Below, in pieces: positions 7,744 through 17,013 of a DNA stretch of 41,454 nt; the first letter of the stretch is position 1, and the number at the start of each line of letters is the position of its first letter. The notes under the pieces are model-generated. The model was not told the DNA's origin and searched no databases. It saw only the letters and a list, made by a program, of their open reading frames with translations. The stretch covers positions 1-41,454 of the forward strand of contig JAZNFJ010000119.1 in NCBI GenBank assembly GCA_045589035.1. The letters are read 5' to 3'. This DNA is from Avoscillospira sp045589035. Its GTDB lineage: Bacteria > Bacillota > Clostridia > Oscillospirales > Oscillospiraceae. The translations under genes were made by a program, and so were the position numbers.

Positions 7744-9408
7744 ATGAAAGAATTTCTCTATTTATTTCGAAAACTCCGGCGGAGAGTCCCCGCGCTGCTG
7801 CTGATGACTGCCGCCAATGCAGGCAGCGCCTTATTGGGCGTTGCCTTTGCTTTAGGCACAAAGCAGGTCATTGATGCTGCAGTTAGCGGCACCGGCAACG
7901 ATCTGCTCCGCGCCTGTTTGATGCAAATTGGCATTATTGTAGGCACATTGGTGTGCCAGACGATCTATCGCTATCTTCATGCAGAGCTGACTGCTCTGCT
8001 GGATCGGGACTGGAAGCAGCAAATCTTCCATAATATGCTGGAAGCTGATTACGCAGAGCTTTCAAAGTACCATAGCGGTGAACTGATCAATCGTTTGAAC
8101 AATGATGTCCGGCAGGTCAATGACGGCATCCTTTCCACTCTGCCCGGCTATACTTCTATTGCGACACGGTTGGTGGCTGTTGTGGCTGTGCTGACAGCTA
8201 TGGAGCCCTGGTTTATGGCAGCGATGGCTGCTGTGGGTGTTATGGTGATCGTGCTGACTGCTCTGATGCAAAAAGTGCTTCGCAGAATGAGCAAGGAAGT
8301 TAGTGCCGCCAACGGAAAGGTTTCCGGCTTCTTGCAGGAAGCGCTGGAGAAGCTGATGCTGGTGCAGGCTATGGATGTGGGCGCCGAGGTGGAAAATCGC
8401 TCCGATGACCTAATGGAACAGCGCTATCTGATCCAGCGAAAGCGCCGCCGACTCTCCGTTCTGTCCAATACACTCGTCAGTATTCTGACCCATGGATCCA
8501 CCTTTGCGGCCCTTGCATGGTGTGCGTTGCATGTGTTCAGAGGAACCATGACTTTTGGTGATTTGACTGCCATTACCCAGTTGGTCAGCCAACTGCAGGG
8601 TCCCTTTATCCATGCATCCGGCTTCTATCCCAAGTATATTGCTATGCTGGCATCCTGTGAGCGCCTGATGGAGATCGAGGAGATCTGCGGCAATGCAGAG
8701 AACGTAGACAGTCTGGACGGCCATAAGTTGTACGAAAAACTAACTGCCATTACGGCAGAGGATATGGCCTTCTCCTATGACCGGGACGAAGTGCTGGCAA
8801 CGAGTTCCTTCCGGATCCCCAAGGGTGTGTTTGCCGTGGTGACCGGACCTTCCGGTATCGGAAAGAGTACGATCTTTAAACTTTTGATGGGCATTTTCCG
8901 GCCCAACTGCGGCAAACTGCAGGTGGAAACGGCAGAGGAAACCGTGGATATTTCCAGAGCCACCCGGAAGCTGTTTGCCTATGTGCCCCAGGGCAATCTG
9001 CTCTTCAGCGGCACACTCCGTGAAAATCTCCTGCTGACCTGTCCCAATGCGACGGAGCAGCAGATCGAAGAGGCGGTTTATTGCAGCTGCATGGATGCCT
9101 ATCTGCCCCAGCTGCCCGATGGGCTGGAAACGGTTCTGGGTGAAAATGCCCACGGCCTTTCCGAAGGACAGGCACAGCGGCTGGCCATTGCCAGAGCTGT
9201 TCTGGGCGGTGCGCCCATTCTGCTGCTGGACGAAGTCACCTCGGCATTGGATGCCGAAACAGAGCAGCTGGTGCTGCAGCGGCTGCAGGAACTGCCGGAC
9301 CGCACCTGTATTGCTGTGACCCACCGTCCTGCTGCGTTGGAACTGGCAAACTGGCAGCTGCAGGTCAGTGTCAATGGCATCACCAGCAGCCCCATGGGAG
9401 AAAATTGA
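7744..9408 (+). CDS. ABC exporter, fused membrane and ATPase domains
   Basis: A 554-residue half-transporter of the MsbA/peptide exporter type. Six membrane spans occupy about residues 15-300. The nucleotide-binding domain has Walker A GPSGIGKST (368-376), signature LSEGQ (about 472), Walker B ILLLDEVTSAL (from about 492) and the H-loop His near 527. There is no C39 peptidase domain, so any leader removal would need a separate enzyme such as the S26 protein just upstream. It starts 13 bases after the peptidase stop. The substrate is unknown; the 37-residue peptide or a lipid-linked compound are the main candidates. Confidence 0.9.
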   Translation: MKEFLYLFRKLRRRVPALLLMTAANAGSALLGVAFALGTKQVIDAAVSGTGNDLLRACLMQIGIIVGTLVCQTIYRYLHAELTALLDRDWKQQIFHNMLEADYAELSKYHSGELINRLNNDVRQVNDGILSTLPGYTSIATRLVAVVAVLTAMEPWFMAAMAAVGVMVIVLTALMQKVLRRMSKEVSAANGKVSGFLQEALEKLMLVQAMDVGAEVENRSDDLMEQRYLIQRKRRRLSVLSNTLVSILTHGSTFAALAWCALHVFRGTMTFGDLTAITQLVSQLQGPFIHASGFYPKYIAMLASCERLMEIEEICGNAENVDSLDGHKLYEKLTAITAEDMAFSYDRDEVLATSSFRIPKGVFAVVTGPSGIGKSTIFKLLMGIFRPNCGKLQVETAEETVDISRATRKLFAYVPQGNLLFSGTLRENLLLTCPNATEQQIEEAVYCSCMDAYLPQLPDGLETVLGENAHGLSEGQAQRLAIARAVLGGAPILLLDEVTSALDAETEQLVLQRLQELPDRTCIAVTHRPAALELANWQLQVSVNGITSSPMGEN

Positions 9409-9409
9409 C

Positions 9410-10096
9410 ATGAAACGGACGAAAAACGGCCGCAGAAAATGGCCGTGGGTGCTTCTGATTGTCTTTCTGATATTGGCGGTAGCTGGTTACAGTCTGTACC
9501 GCTGGCAGGAGAATAATATTGAAGCAGTAAAGAATTATACCCAGTATACCCAGGAAGAACTGGAAGTACAGCTGCAGGAAAACACCCAGCAGGTGCAGGA
9601 TATGCTGGAAGCGGCCTTGGCTGCGGCACAGGAAATCGATGCCCGCCAGCAGCTGCAGGGTACGGATGAGGAAGACCGGCCGGATGCGATTGAGCAGACT
9701 GTGGCTGAGCAGACTGTCCCTGTGGAGAAGAAGCCTTCCTACGAGGAACTGCTGAAAGCCATTGTGGATAAGGTCTACGCCCTCCGCAAGGAGTATGTGG
9801 ATGCGCTGGAAAAGCTGGAGGATGACGGCATAGCTGCCTACAAAGCGATTCCCGCGGAGAAACGCAAAGGCAAGTATCTTGTGGATTTTGCCAGCACCTA
9901 TATCTCCAAGGCATCGGGTCTGGAAAAAGACTGCGATAAGAAAATGGATGGTCTGGTGGCGGAACTGGAAGCCCTGCAGAAGCAGTTTGGCCAGAGTGAC
10001 GAATTGGTCCAGCAGGTCATCGACACCTACGCAAAGGAAAAAAGCCTGAAAAAGGCATGGTATATGTCCGAACTTGAAAAGAGAGGAATGGTTTGA
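9410..10096 (+). CDS. Membrane-anchored coiled-coil protein of unknown function
   Basis: 228 residues. A basic start (MKRTKNGRRKWP) precedes one membrane span at about residues 12-31; the rest is hydrophilic, helical and rich in Glu, Lys and Gln, likely a coiled coil outside the cell. I do not recognise a family. It starts one base after the ABC transporter stop and ends next to an SLH protein gene, so it is probably expressed with both. The single span plus extended coiled coil recalls adaptor or chain-length proteins in overall shape only; no Wzz motif is seen. Confidence 0.8.
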   Translation: MKRTKNGRRKWPWVLLIVFLILAVAGYSLYRWQENNIEAVKNYTQYTQEELEVQLQENTQQVQDMLEAALAAAQEIDARQQLQGTDEEDRPDAIEQTVAEQTVPVEKKPSYEELLKAIVDKVYALRKEYVDALEKLEDDGIAAYKAIPAEKRKGKYLVDFASTYISKASGLEKDCDKKMDGLVAELEALQKQFGQSDELVQQVIDTYAKEKSLKKAWYMSELEKRGMV

Positions 10097-10098
10097 TC

Positions 10099-11337
10099 AT
10101 GAAAAAGCGTTTCCTTAGAATGTTGGCATTGGTCTTGGTGCTGTGCACCGTGCTGGCCATCCCCGCTATGGCTGCCAACCCCATTTCCCTGACCGTGTCC
10201 ATTGAGGACGACGAGGGAAACCCCTACATTTATAAGTTCTCCCGTACCACCCGTTATCTGACAGAGGATACCAACCTGCTGTACGAAGTGGTGAAGATCA
10301 TCAATGATATGTACCACCCCCATGACCGCTCCACCGATCTGTGGCTGTTCGACTCTCTGGCTATGAAGATGGTCATGGATGCCGGTCTGGCCGCTTATGC
10401 CACCGGCAGCGACCAGAAGTGGTACGACTATGTGGAAGAATACTACGAAGAAGTCAAGCCTGTGGCCGGTGACCGTACCCTGAAGGCCATCCTGCGGGAC
10501 AAGACCTCTGTGGTTGGCGATCTGTGGCCCGATGTGGAGCACAAGATCAAGTTCAAGAACACTGTGGAAACCGACAAGAAGTTCGGTGTCACCTACACCG
10601 TCACCGTTATCCGCAACGGCGGCAGCACGCCCCAGCCCCAGCCGCCGAAGCCTGTGAAGCCCGGCAGCGGTGCCTGCCTCAACAAGGATGAGCACTTTGC
10701 TTACATCAAGGGCTATCCCGATGGCAATGTGCAGCCCAATGCCTACATCACCCGTGAAGAAGTGACCACCATCTTCTACCGCCTGCTGACGGAGGCAAGC
10801 CGCGAGCAGTATTACACCACCGATTGCGATTTCACCGATGTGGAAACCGATCGCTGGTCCAGAGCCGCCATTGCCACCATGGCCAATGCCGGTATCGTCA
10901 AGGGCTATCCCGATGACTCCTTCCGTCCCAAGAACAATATGACCCGCGCCGAGTTTGCCGCTGTGGCAGCCCGCTTTGATGACATCTACTATGTGGGTCA
11001 GGATATGTTCTCCGACATCGCCGGACACTGGGCTGCCGATGAGATCAACAGCGCAGCCACCCGCGGCTGGATCAAGGGCTATCAGGGCAAGTTCCGTCCC
11101 AATGACTACATCACCCGCGCTGAAGCCGTGACCCTCATCAACCGTGTGCTGGAGCGTGCGCCGGAGTTCTGCCAGGATCTGATTCAGGGCATGAAGACCT
11201 TCCATGACAATCTGGATCCCATGAAGTGGTATTATCTGGATATTCAGGAAGCCGCCAACGGACATGATTATTTCCGTAAAATGGACGGCATCCATGAAAC
11301 ATGGACGGATTTGTTCCATCATAAAATAGTTGGTTAA
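10099..11337 (+). CDS. S-layer homology protein with three SLH motifs
   Basis: 412 residues with a signal peptide (MKKRFLRMLALVLVLCTVLA, cleavage after AMA). An unrecognised N-terminal domain (about 28-175) is followed by a Pro-rich linker (TPQPQPPKPVKPG) and three good SLH motifs. These include YIKGYPDGNVQPNAYITREE, then VKGYPDDSFRPKNNMTRAE, then IKGYQGKFRPNDYITRAE. It should be bound to the wall through pyruvylated polysaccharide. An upstream in-frame TTG at 10093 overlaps the previous stop; I chose the ATG at 10099. It could display its N-terminal domain or scaffold the coiled-coil protein encoded before it. Confidence 0.88.
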   Translation: MKKRFLRMLALVLVLCTVLAIPAMAANPISLTVSIEDDEGNPYIYKFSRTTRYLTEDTNLLYEVVKIINDMYHPHDRSTDLWLFDSLAMKMVMDAGLAAYATGSDQKWYDYVEEYYEEVKPVAGDRTLKAILRDKTSVVGDLWPDVEHKIKFKNTVETDKKFGVTYTVTVIRNGGSTPQPQPPKPVKPGSGACLNKDEHFAYIKGYPDGNVQPNAYITREEVTTIFYRLLTEASREQYYTTDCDFTDVETDRWSRAAIATMANAGIVKGYPDDSFRPKNNMTRAEFAAVAARFDDIYYVGQDMFSDIAGHWAADEINSAATRGWIKGYQGKFRPNDYITRAEAVTLINRVLERAPEFCQDLIQGMKTFHDNLDPMKWYYLDIQEAANGHDYFRKMDGIHETWTDLFHHKIVG

Positions 11338-11343
11338 AAACAG

Positions 11344-11377
11344 TAGCCTTGTTCGGCAGCAATGCCGGACAAGGCTA
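11344..11377 (+). promoter_or_regulatory. 15-bp hairpin with GCAA tetraloop before the polysaccharide operon
   Basis: Positions 11344-11358 pair with 11363-11377 (one G-U pair) around a GCAA loop of the GNRA class. No T-run follows, so termination would be partial at most. It lies in the 70-base gap between the SLH gene and the aminotransferase gene and could be an mRNA stabiliser, processing site or attenuator. TATACT at 11376-11381 looks like a -10 but has no matching -35. Confidence 0.6.
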
Positions 11378-11407
11378 TACTGGCTGAATAAGAGAGGAAA
11401 GAAAATC

Positions 11408-12526
<1,119 letters not shown>

Positions 12527-12540
12527 TAAGAGGGGATTTC

Positions 12541-13263
12541 ATGAAAACCAATCGCAAGCCCTGCGGCCCTTATGAGCGCTGGTTCAAGCGGCCGGTGGAT
12601 ATTTTCTGTGCCCTTGCGGCTTTGATCGTCTTCTGCTGGCTCTATGCCATCGTTGCCATTCTGGTGCGGGTGAAGCTAGGCAGCCCGGTGCTGTTCCGCC
12701 AGCCCAGACCCGGCAAAAATGAGCAGATTTTCAACCTCTGCAAATTCCGCACCATGACCGATGAACGGGATGAAAAGGGCAATCTGCTGCCGGATGATGT
12801 GCGGCTGACCAAGTTCGGCAAGTTCCTCCGCTCCACCAGTCTGGACGAGCTGCCGGAGGCATGGAATATCCTCAAGGGCGATATGTCCGTCATCGGACCC
12901 AGACCCCAGCTGGTGCGGGATATGGTCTTTATGACTCCTGAGCAGCGGCAGCGCCACTGCGTGGCACCGGGTCTGTCGGGACTGGCACAGGTTCGGGGCA
13001 GAAATGCCATTTCCTGGGAAGGAAAGCTGGCGACAGATCTGGAATATGTGGAAAAAGTCACCTTCTGGGGAGATCTGAAGATCGTCCTGCAGACGGTGGT
13101 GAAGTTTGTCAAGCGGGAGGATATTTCCGCTGAAGGCATGGAAACTGCCGAGGATCTTGGCGATTATCTGCTCCGTACCGGACAGGTGGAGCAAGCGGAA
13201 TATGACCGTTTGCAGCAGCAGGCCAAAGACCTGCTGGCAGAAAGACAGAAAGCTGCCGTGTAA
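12541..13263 (+). CDS. Initiating phosphoglycosyl transferase (PglC/EpsL-like sugar transferase)
   Basis: A 240-residue small-size member of the bacterial sugar transferase family (PF02397), which moves a phospho-sugar from a UDP-sugar to undecaprenyl phosphate to start the repeat unit. A re-entrant hydrophobic segment (20-45) precedes KFRTM (68-72), the catalytic Asp-Glu pair in LDELPE (D102, E103) and GPRPQ (119-123). It lacks the multi-span N-terminus of WbaP-type enzymes. The tail beyond about 205 is a charged helix. The start at 12541 has AGAGGGGA upstream. Confidence 0.92.
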   Translation: MKTNRKPCGPYERWFKRPVDIFCALAALIVFCWLYAIVAILVRVKLGSPVLFRQPRPGKNEQIFNLCKFRTMTDERDEKGNLLPDDVRLTKFGKFLRSTSLDELPEAWNILKGDMSVIGPRPQLVRDMVFMTPEQRQRHCVAPGLSGLAQVRGRNAISWEGKLATDLEYVEKVTFWGDLKIVLQTVVKFVKREDISAEGMETAEDLGDYLLRTGQVEQAEYDRLQQQAKDLLAERQKAAV

Positions 13264-13278
13264 ACGGCGGGAGAGCGT

Positions 13279-14106
13279 ATGGAAAGACAGAAATTTTCCG
13301 TTGCCATGTGCGTCTACGGGGGCGATGATCCCCGGTGGTTTGTGCAGGCAGTGGACAGCATTTTAAATCAGACCGCCGTGCCCCATGAAGTGGTGCTGGT
13401 GGTGGACGGCCCTGTGCCGGAAGCCTTGGATCAGATCATCTGCAGCTATGAGCAGAATCCGGTCTTCCGGGTGGTGCGGCTGGCAGAAAATCAGGGTCAC
13501 GGCAATGCCCGCAGAGCCTCTCTGGCAAACTGCTCCAACGAACTGGTTGCCCTGATGGATGCAGACGATCTCAGTGTACCGGACCGCTTTGAAAAGCAGC
13601 TGGCCATGTTTGCCGCAGACCCCGATGTGGATATCGTCGGCGGTATGATCGATGAATTTGTGGAAACTCCCGCAGAAATCGTCGGTGCCCGCCATGTGCC
13701 CTGCACCGATGAGGAGATTAAAGGCTATCTCAAGACCCGCTGCCCCATGAATCAGGTCACAGTCATGTTCAAAAAATCCTCCGTGGATGCCGTGGGCGGC
13801 TATGTGGACTGGTACAACGACGAGGATTACTACCTCTGGGTGCGAATGCATCTGGCAGGCATGAAATTTGCCAACACCCCGGATATGCTGGTCCATGTCC
13901 GGGTGGGCGCGGATATGTATCGCCGCAGAGGCGGCATGCGCTATTTCAAGAGCGAGGCAAAGCTCCAGAAGTACATGTGGAAGAAGGGCGTCATCGGCTT
14001 CGGCACTTATGCCGTCAATGTGGTCAAGCGCCTGATTGTGCAGGTGCTGCTGCCCAACCGGATCCGAGGCTGGGTGTTCAAGGCCTTTGCAAGGAGTAAA
14101 TCGTAA
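13279..14106 (+). CDS. GT2-family glycosyltransferase
   Basis: 275 residues with the GT-A fold of family 2: an N-terminal strand (FSVAMCVYGGDDP), VVDGP, the nucleotide-binding LMDADDLSVPDRF and a later YNDEDYYLWVRM acceptor/base region. It is cytoplasmic and probably adds a sugar to the lipid-linked repeat unit; donor and linkage cannot be read. It starts 15 bases after the PglC-like gene and its stop overlaps the next start (TAATG). Confidence 0.9.
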   Translation: MERQKFSVAMCVYGGDDPRWFVQAVDSILNQTAVPHEVVLVVDGPVPEALDQIICSYEQNPVFRVVRLAENQGHGNARRASLANCSNELVALMDADDLSVPDRFEKQLAMFAADPDVDIVGGMIDEFVETPAEIVGARHVPCTDEEIKGYLKTRCPMNQVTVMFKKSSVDAVGGYVDWYNDEDYYLWVRMHLAGMKFANTPDMLVHVRVGADMYRRRGGMRYFKSEAKLQKYMWKKGVIGFGTYAVNVVKRLIVQVLLPNRIRGWVFKAFARSKS

Positions 14107-14528
14107 TGGCACAGAAGAAATATAAAATCGGCTATACCACCGGCGTATTCGATATGTTCCATATCGGTCATCTGAATATTATCCAGCGGGCCAAGGAACA
14201 GTGCGATTACCTCATCGTTGGTGTCACCACCGATGAGCTGTGCTACAGCCGCAAGCAGAAGTATCCCATTATCTGCGAAGCTGACAGAGTCGCCATTGTG
14301 GAGGCCATCCGCTATGTGGACAAAGTCGTTCTGCAGGAGGATATGGATAAGATCCGCCCCGTGAAGGAACTGGGCGCCGATGCGGTATTTGTGGGCAGCG
14401 ACTGGAAGGGCACGGAAGCATGGCTGCGGTATGAAAAAGAATTTGCCGAAGTGGGCTGCACCGTGGTCTATCTGGACCACACCGACGGCATTTCTTCCAC
14501 CATTTTGCGGGAAAGGCTGAACAAATGA
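14106..14528 (+). CDS. TagD-like cytidylyltransferase
   Basis: A 140-residue nucleotidyltransferase of the glycerol-3-phosphate/ethanolamine-phosphate cytidylyltransferase type. HIGH (19-22) follows GVFDMF, and the C-terminal ISST (129-132) sits where TagD has its second substrate motif. The product would be a CDP-activated alcohol such as CDP-glycerol. With licD and the Stealth gene in the same operon, a phospho-alcohol decoration of the polysaccharide is likely; which alcohol is not determined. It overlaps both neighbours by 1-4 bases. Confidence 0.85.
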   Translation: MAQKKYKIGYTTGVFDMFHIGHLNIIQRAKEQCDYLIVGVTTDELCYSRKQKYPIICEADRVAIVEAIRYVDKVVLQEDMDKIRPVKELGADAVFVGSDWKGTEAWLRYEKEFAEVGCTVVYLDHTDGISSTILRERLNK

Positions 14529-15355
14529 TCTTTACCTACAAAGCCTGGAGCAAATTCTGCAAAAAGCTGGCGGATGACGGCATCCATGCCATCTCGGCAA
14601 AGGAAGTCACCGCAGAAAAACGGCAGTATATGGTTCTGAAGCACGATGTGGAAACCGATGTCCCCCATGCTTACGAAATGGCTGCCATTGAGCAGCAGCA
14701 TGGACACCGGGGCAGCTACTATGTGCAGGCCTACCTGCTGAAAGACGAAAAAAATGTGGCGCTCCTGCAGAAGATGCAGGAAATGGGCCACGAAATTTCC
14801 TATCACTATGATGTCATGGACAGCAACAAGGGCGACCTCGGGGCTGCCGTGTCGGAATTTGAGGAAAACCGCCGGATGTTCGAGGAGAATGGTTTTTCCA
14901 TCACCACCGTCTGCCAGCACGGCAACCCTATTGTGGAGCGGGTGGGCTACACCTCCAACCGGGATTTCTTCCGCAGCGCCAAGGTGCGGGAAGCATATCC
15001 CGCCATTTCCGATATCATGGTGAATTTCCACACCGCCGTCTCCACGGAATACCGCTATTTCTCCGATGCGGGTAGACGGTTCAAGTGGATCTTCGACCCC
15101 TTTGAAAATGACATCGTAAACAGCGATGACAAGAATATCGCCTACGACGATCTGACGGCCCTGTTTGGGGCTTTGGATCGGAACGGCGGCAATATTATCA
15201 GCACCCACCCCCACCGCTGGATGCGGTTTGCCTTTGGTGTGGTGGTAAAGGATGCCATCTTCAAATGCGTGAAGGCGGCAGCAAAAATTGCCATGAACAT
15301 TCCGTTTTTGCGGAAATTCATGGAGAAGTACTATTATTTGGCGAAGAAATTCTGA
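14525..15355 (+). CDS. NodB-like polysaccharide deacetylase domain protein
   Basis: 276 residues. LKHDVETD (38-45) and MGHEISYHYDVMD fit the metal-binding motifs of the polysaccharide deacetylase fold (Asp and two His), and the C-terminus has STHPHRW. There is no signal peptide, so it works inside the cell on a precursor, unlike wall-targeted deacetylases. It lies between the TagD-like and LicD genes with ATGA overlap upstream, so it may prepare an amino sugar for the phospho-decoration. Substrate unknown. Confidence 0.75.
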   Translation: MIFTYKAWSKFCKKLADDGIHAISAKEVTAEKRQYMVLKHDVETDVPHAYEMAAIEQQHGHRGSYYVQAYLLKDEKNVALLQKMQEMGHEISYHYDVMDSNKGDLGAAVSEFEENRRMFEENGFSITTVCQHGNPIVERVGYTSNRDFFRSAKVREAYPAISDIMVNFHTAVSTEYRYFSDAGRRFKWIFDPFENDIVNSDDKNIAYDDLTALFGALDRNGGNIISTHPHRWMRFAFGVVVKDAIFKCVKAAAKIAMNIPFLRKFMEKYYYLAKKF

Positions 15356-15366
15356 GAGGTATTCCT

Positions 15367-16197
15367 ATGGCAGCACCGCAGGATGTGAGAAAGGTCCAGG
15401 AAAAGATTTTGGACACCATGAAATATATTGACCGGCTCTGCCGGGAAAACGGCATCGTCTATTACATCATGGGCGGTACGGCTCTGGGTGCGGTGCGTCA
15501 CGGCGGCTTCATCCCCTGGGACGACGATCTGGATATTTTCATGACCCCGGACCAGTATGAGAAGTTCAAGGCGGTGTTTGAAAAGGAGCAGAGCCAGCAG
15601 TTCGTGCTGCAGGAGTGGCGGACGACTCCCAACTATCTGGAGTATGCCAAGATCCGCATGAACGGCACCACCTTTATCGAGGAGAATTTTGCCCAGCGGA
15701 AGGATATGCACCATGGCATCTATGTGGATATCATGATCCTGCACAAGGTGCCCAAGAGCAAATTCGTGCAGAAGCTGGTGTATTACCAGTCCAAATTTGT
15801 CACCCTCTACGGCCTGTCCCAGCGGAACTGGAAGCCCAAGAGTTCCTCTCAGGCTTTGGTGCTGAAAGCATTGAAGCTGATGCCCTGCAAGTGGATGGCA
15901 AAGGTCTGCTACAAGCATATTTACAAGTACGACGGCAAGGACGGGGATTTCCTCTACTGCTACTGGATCACCCCCGCCAAGTTCCGCAATGGCCTGTTTG
16001 ATGCCTCCTTCTTCTCCGATCCTGTGGATGTACCCTTTGAGGACACCGTGTTGCTGGGCTCTGAGAAAATCAAGGAGTATCTGGAGTACCGCTACGGCGA
16101 CTATATGAAGCTACCCTCTGAGGAAGCCCAGAAAGCCGCCGTCCATGCTATGATCTTCGATGTGGAGAAGGACTATACCGAGTATATCGGAAACTAA
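15367..16197 (+). CDS. LicD-family phospho-alcohol transferase
   Basis: 276 residues with the LicD hallmark GGTALGAVRH (36-45) followed by GFIPWDDDLDIFM (47-59), whose Asp residues bind metal. LicD proteins move phosphocholine, and relatives move glycerol- or ribitol-phosphate, from a CDP carrier onto a glycan. The TagD-like gene two positions upstream would supply such a donor. No choline uptake or kinase genes (licABC) are here, which favours a non-choline group. The start at 15367 has GAGAGGT seven bases upstream. Confidence 0.88.
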   Translation: MAAPQDVRKVQEKILDTMKYIDRLCRENGIVYYIMGGTALGAVRHGGFIPWDDDLDIFMTPDQYEKFKAVFEKEQSQQFVLQEWRTTPNYLEYAKIRMNGTTFIEENFAQRKDMHHGIYVDIMILHKVPKSKFVQKLVYYQSKFVTLYGLSQRNWKPKSSSQALVLKALKLMPCKWMAKVCYKHIYKYDGKDGDFLYCYWITPAKFRNGLFDASFFSDPVDVPFEDTVLLGSEKIKEYLEYRYGDYMKLPSEEAQKAAVHAMIFDVEKDYTEYIGN

Positions 16198-16233
16198 CGG
16201 AACAGTTTGTTCTTTTTGGATAGGAGAATGTCT

Positions 16234-17013
16234 GTGAAAGTAGAAGTTCTGGTTGCGACCATGCATCAGACAGATCACGAACTGCTGAAAAGACTCAATC
16301 TGCAGACGGATGCGGTTGTGATCAATCAGTGCGATCGAACCACCTATGAAGAAATTACATATGAGGGTCATCGTGTGGTATGGGTGGATACCTGTCAGCG
16401 TGGTCTGTCCAAGAGCCGGAACATGGCCTTGTCCTATGCCAGCGGTGATATCTGCATTTTCGCCGATGACGACATCGTATATGCAGATGGATATGGGGCA
16501 ATGGTAGAACGTGCTTTTGCTGAGCAGCCGTTGGCCGATATTATGGCTTTCAATACCAGATGCATCAATCGGGAAGGCGCTGCAAAGCAGACATCCATCG
16601 AAAAAACTCGCAAGGCGCCTCATAACAAGTACTATGGATCTGTACGGCTGGCATTTCGCCGCAGCAAGATCGTGAAAACAGGCCTGTCCATGAACACCCT
16701 TATTGGTGCCGGAACAAAGTACGGATCGGGAGAGGAAAGCCTGTTTCTCCGTCAATGCAGAAAGGCTGGACTGAAAATTTACGAAAATCCCGGCAATCTG
16801 GCAACGGTGGATTTTACCACATCTACCTGGTTTGCAGGATATGATGCGGTTTTCTACCGGAACAAGGGCGTTTTTCTTGCCTTGGCCTATGGGAAACTGG
16901 CGAGAATATATGGACTGTATTTTGTTTTGCAGGGAAGAAAAATCTCCCATTTGTTGCCTGTAGAAATTTATAGAAATATACTGACAGGAATCAAAGAGTA
17001 CCATGAAATATAA
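16234..17013 (+). CDS. GT2-family glycosyltransferase
   Basis: 259 residues from a GTG start. GTG at 16234 sits seven bases after AGGAG, whereas the in-frame ATG at 16228 is too close, and MKVEVLVATM is a natural family start. It has the GT-A pattern GLSKSRNMAL followed by CIFADDDIVY, the metal-binding Asp cluster. Predicted to extend the lipid-linked repeat unit; donor unknown. It overlaps the next gene by 11 bases. Confidence 0.87.
   Translation: MKVEVLVATMHQTDHELLKRLNLQTDAVVINQCDRTTYEEITYEGHRVVWVDTCQRGLSKSRNMALSYASGDICIFADDDIVYADGYGAMVERAFAEQPLADIMAFNTRCINREGAAKQTSIEKTRKAPHNKYYGSVRLAFRRSKIVKTGLSMNTLIGAGTKYGSGEESLFLRQCRKAGLKIYENPGNLATVDFTTSTWFAGYDAVFYRNKGVFLALAYGKLARIYGLYFVLQGRKISHLLPVEIYRNILTGIKEYHEI

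Noticed and set aside
5853..9408. Calling the front module a lasso peptide cluster
   Set aside because: Lasso pathways need an asparagine-synthetase-like cyclase and a transglutaminase-like protease; neither is in the window. Only the leader-like motif and PqqD/kinase/NTP_transf_5 relatives match.
11376..11381. Promoter for the polysaccharide operon at TATACT
   Set aside because: No acceptable -35 at 16-18 bases, and the box overlaps the base of the GCAA hairpin.
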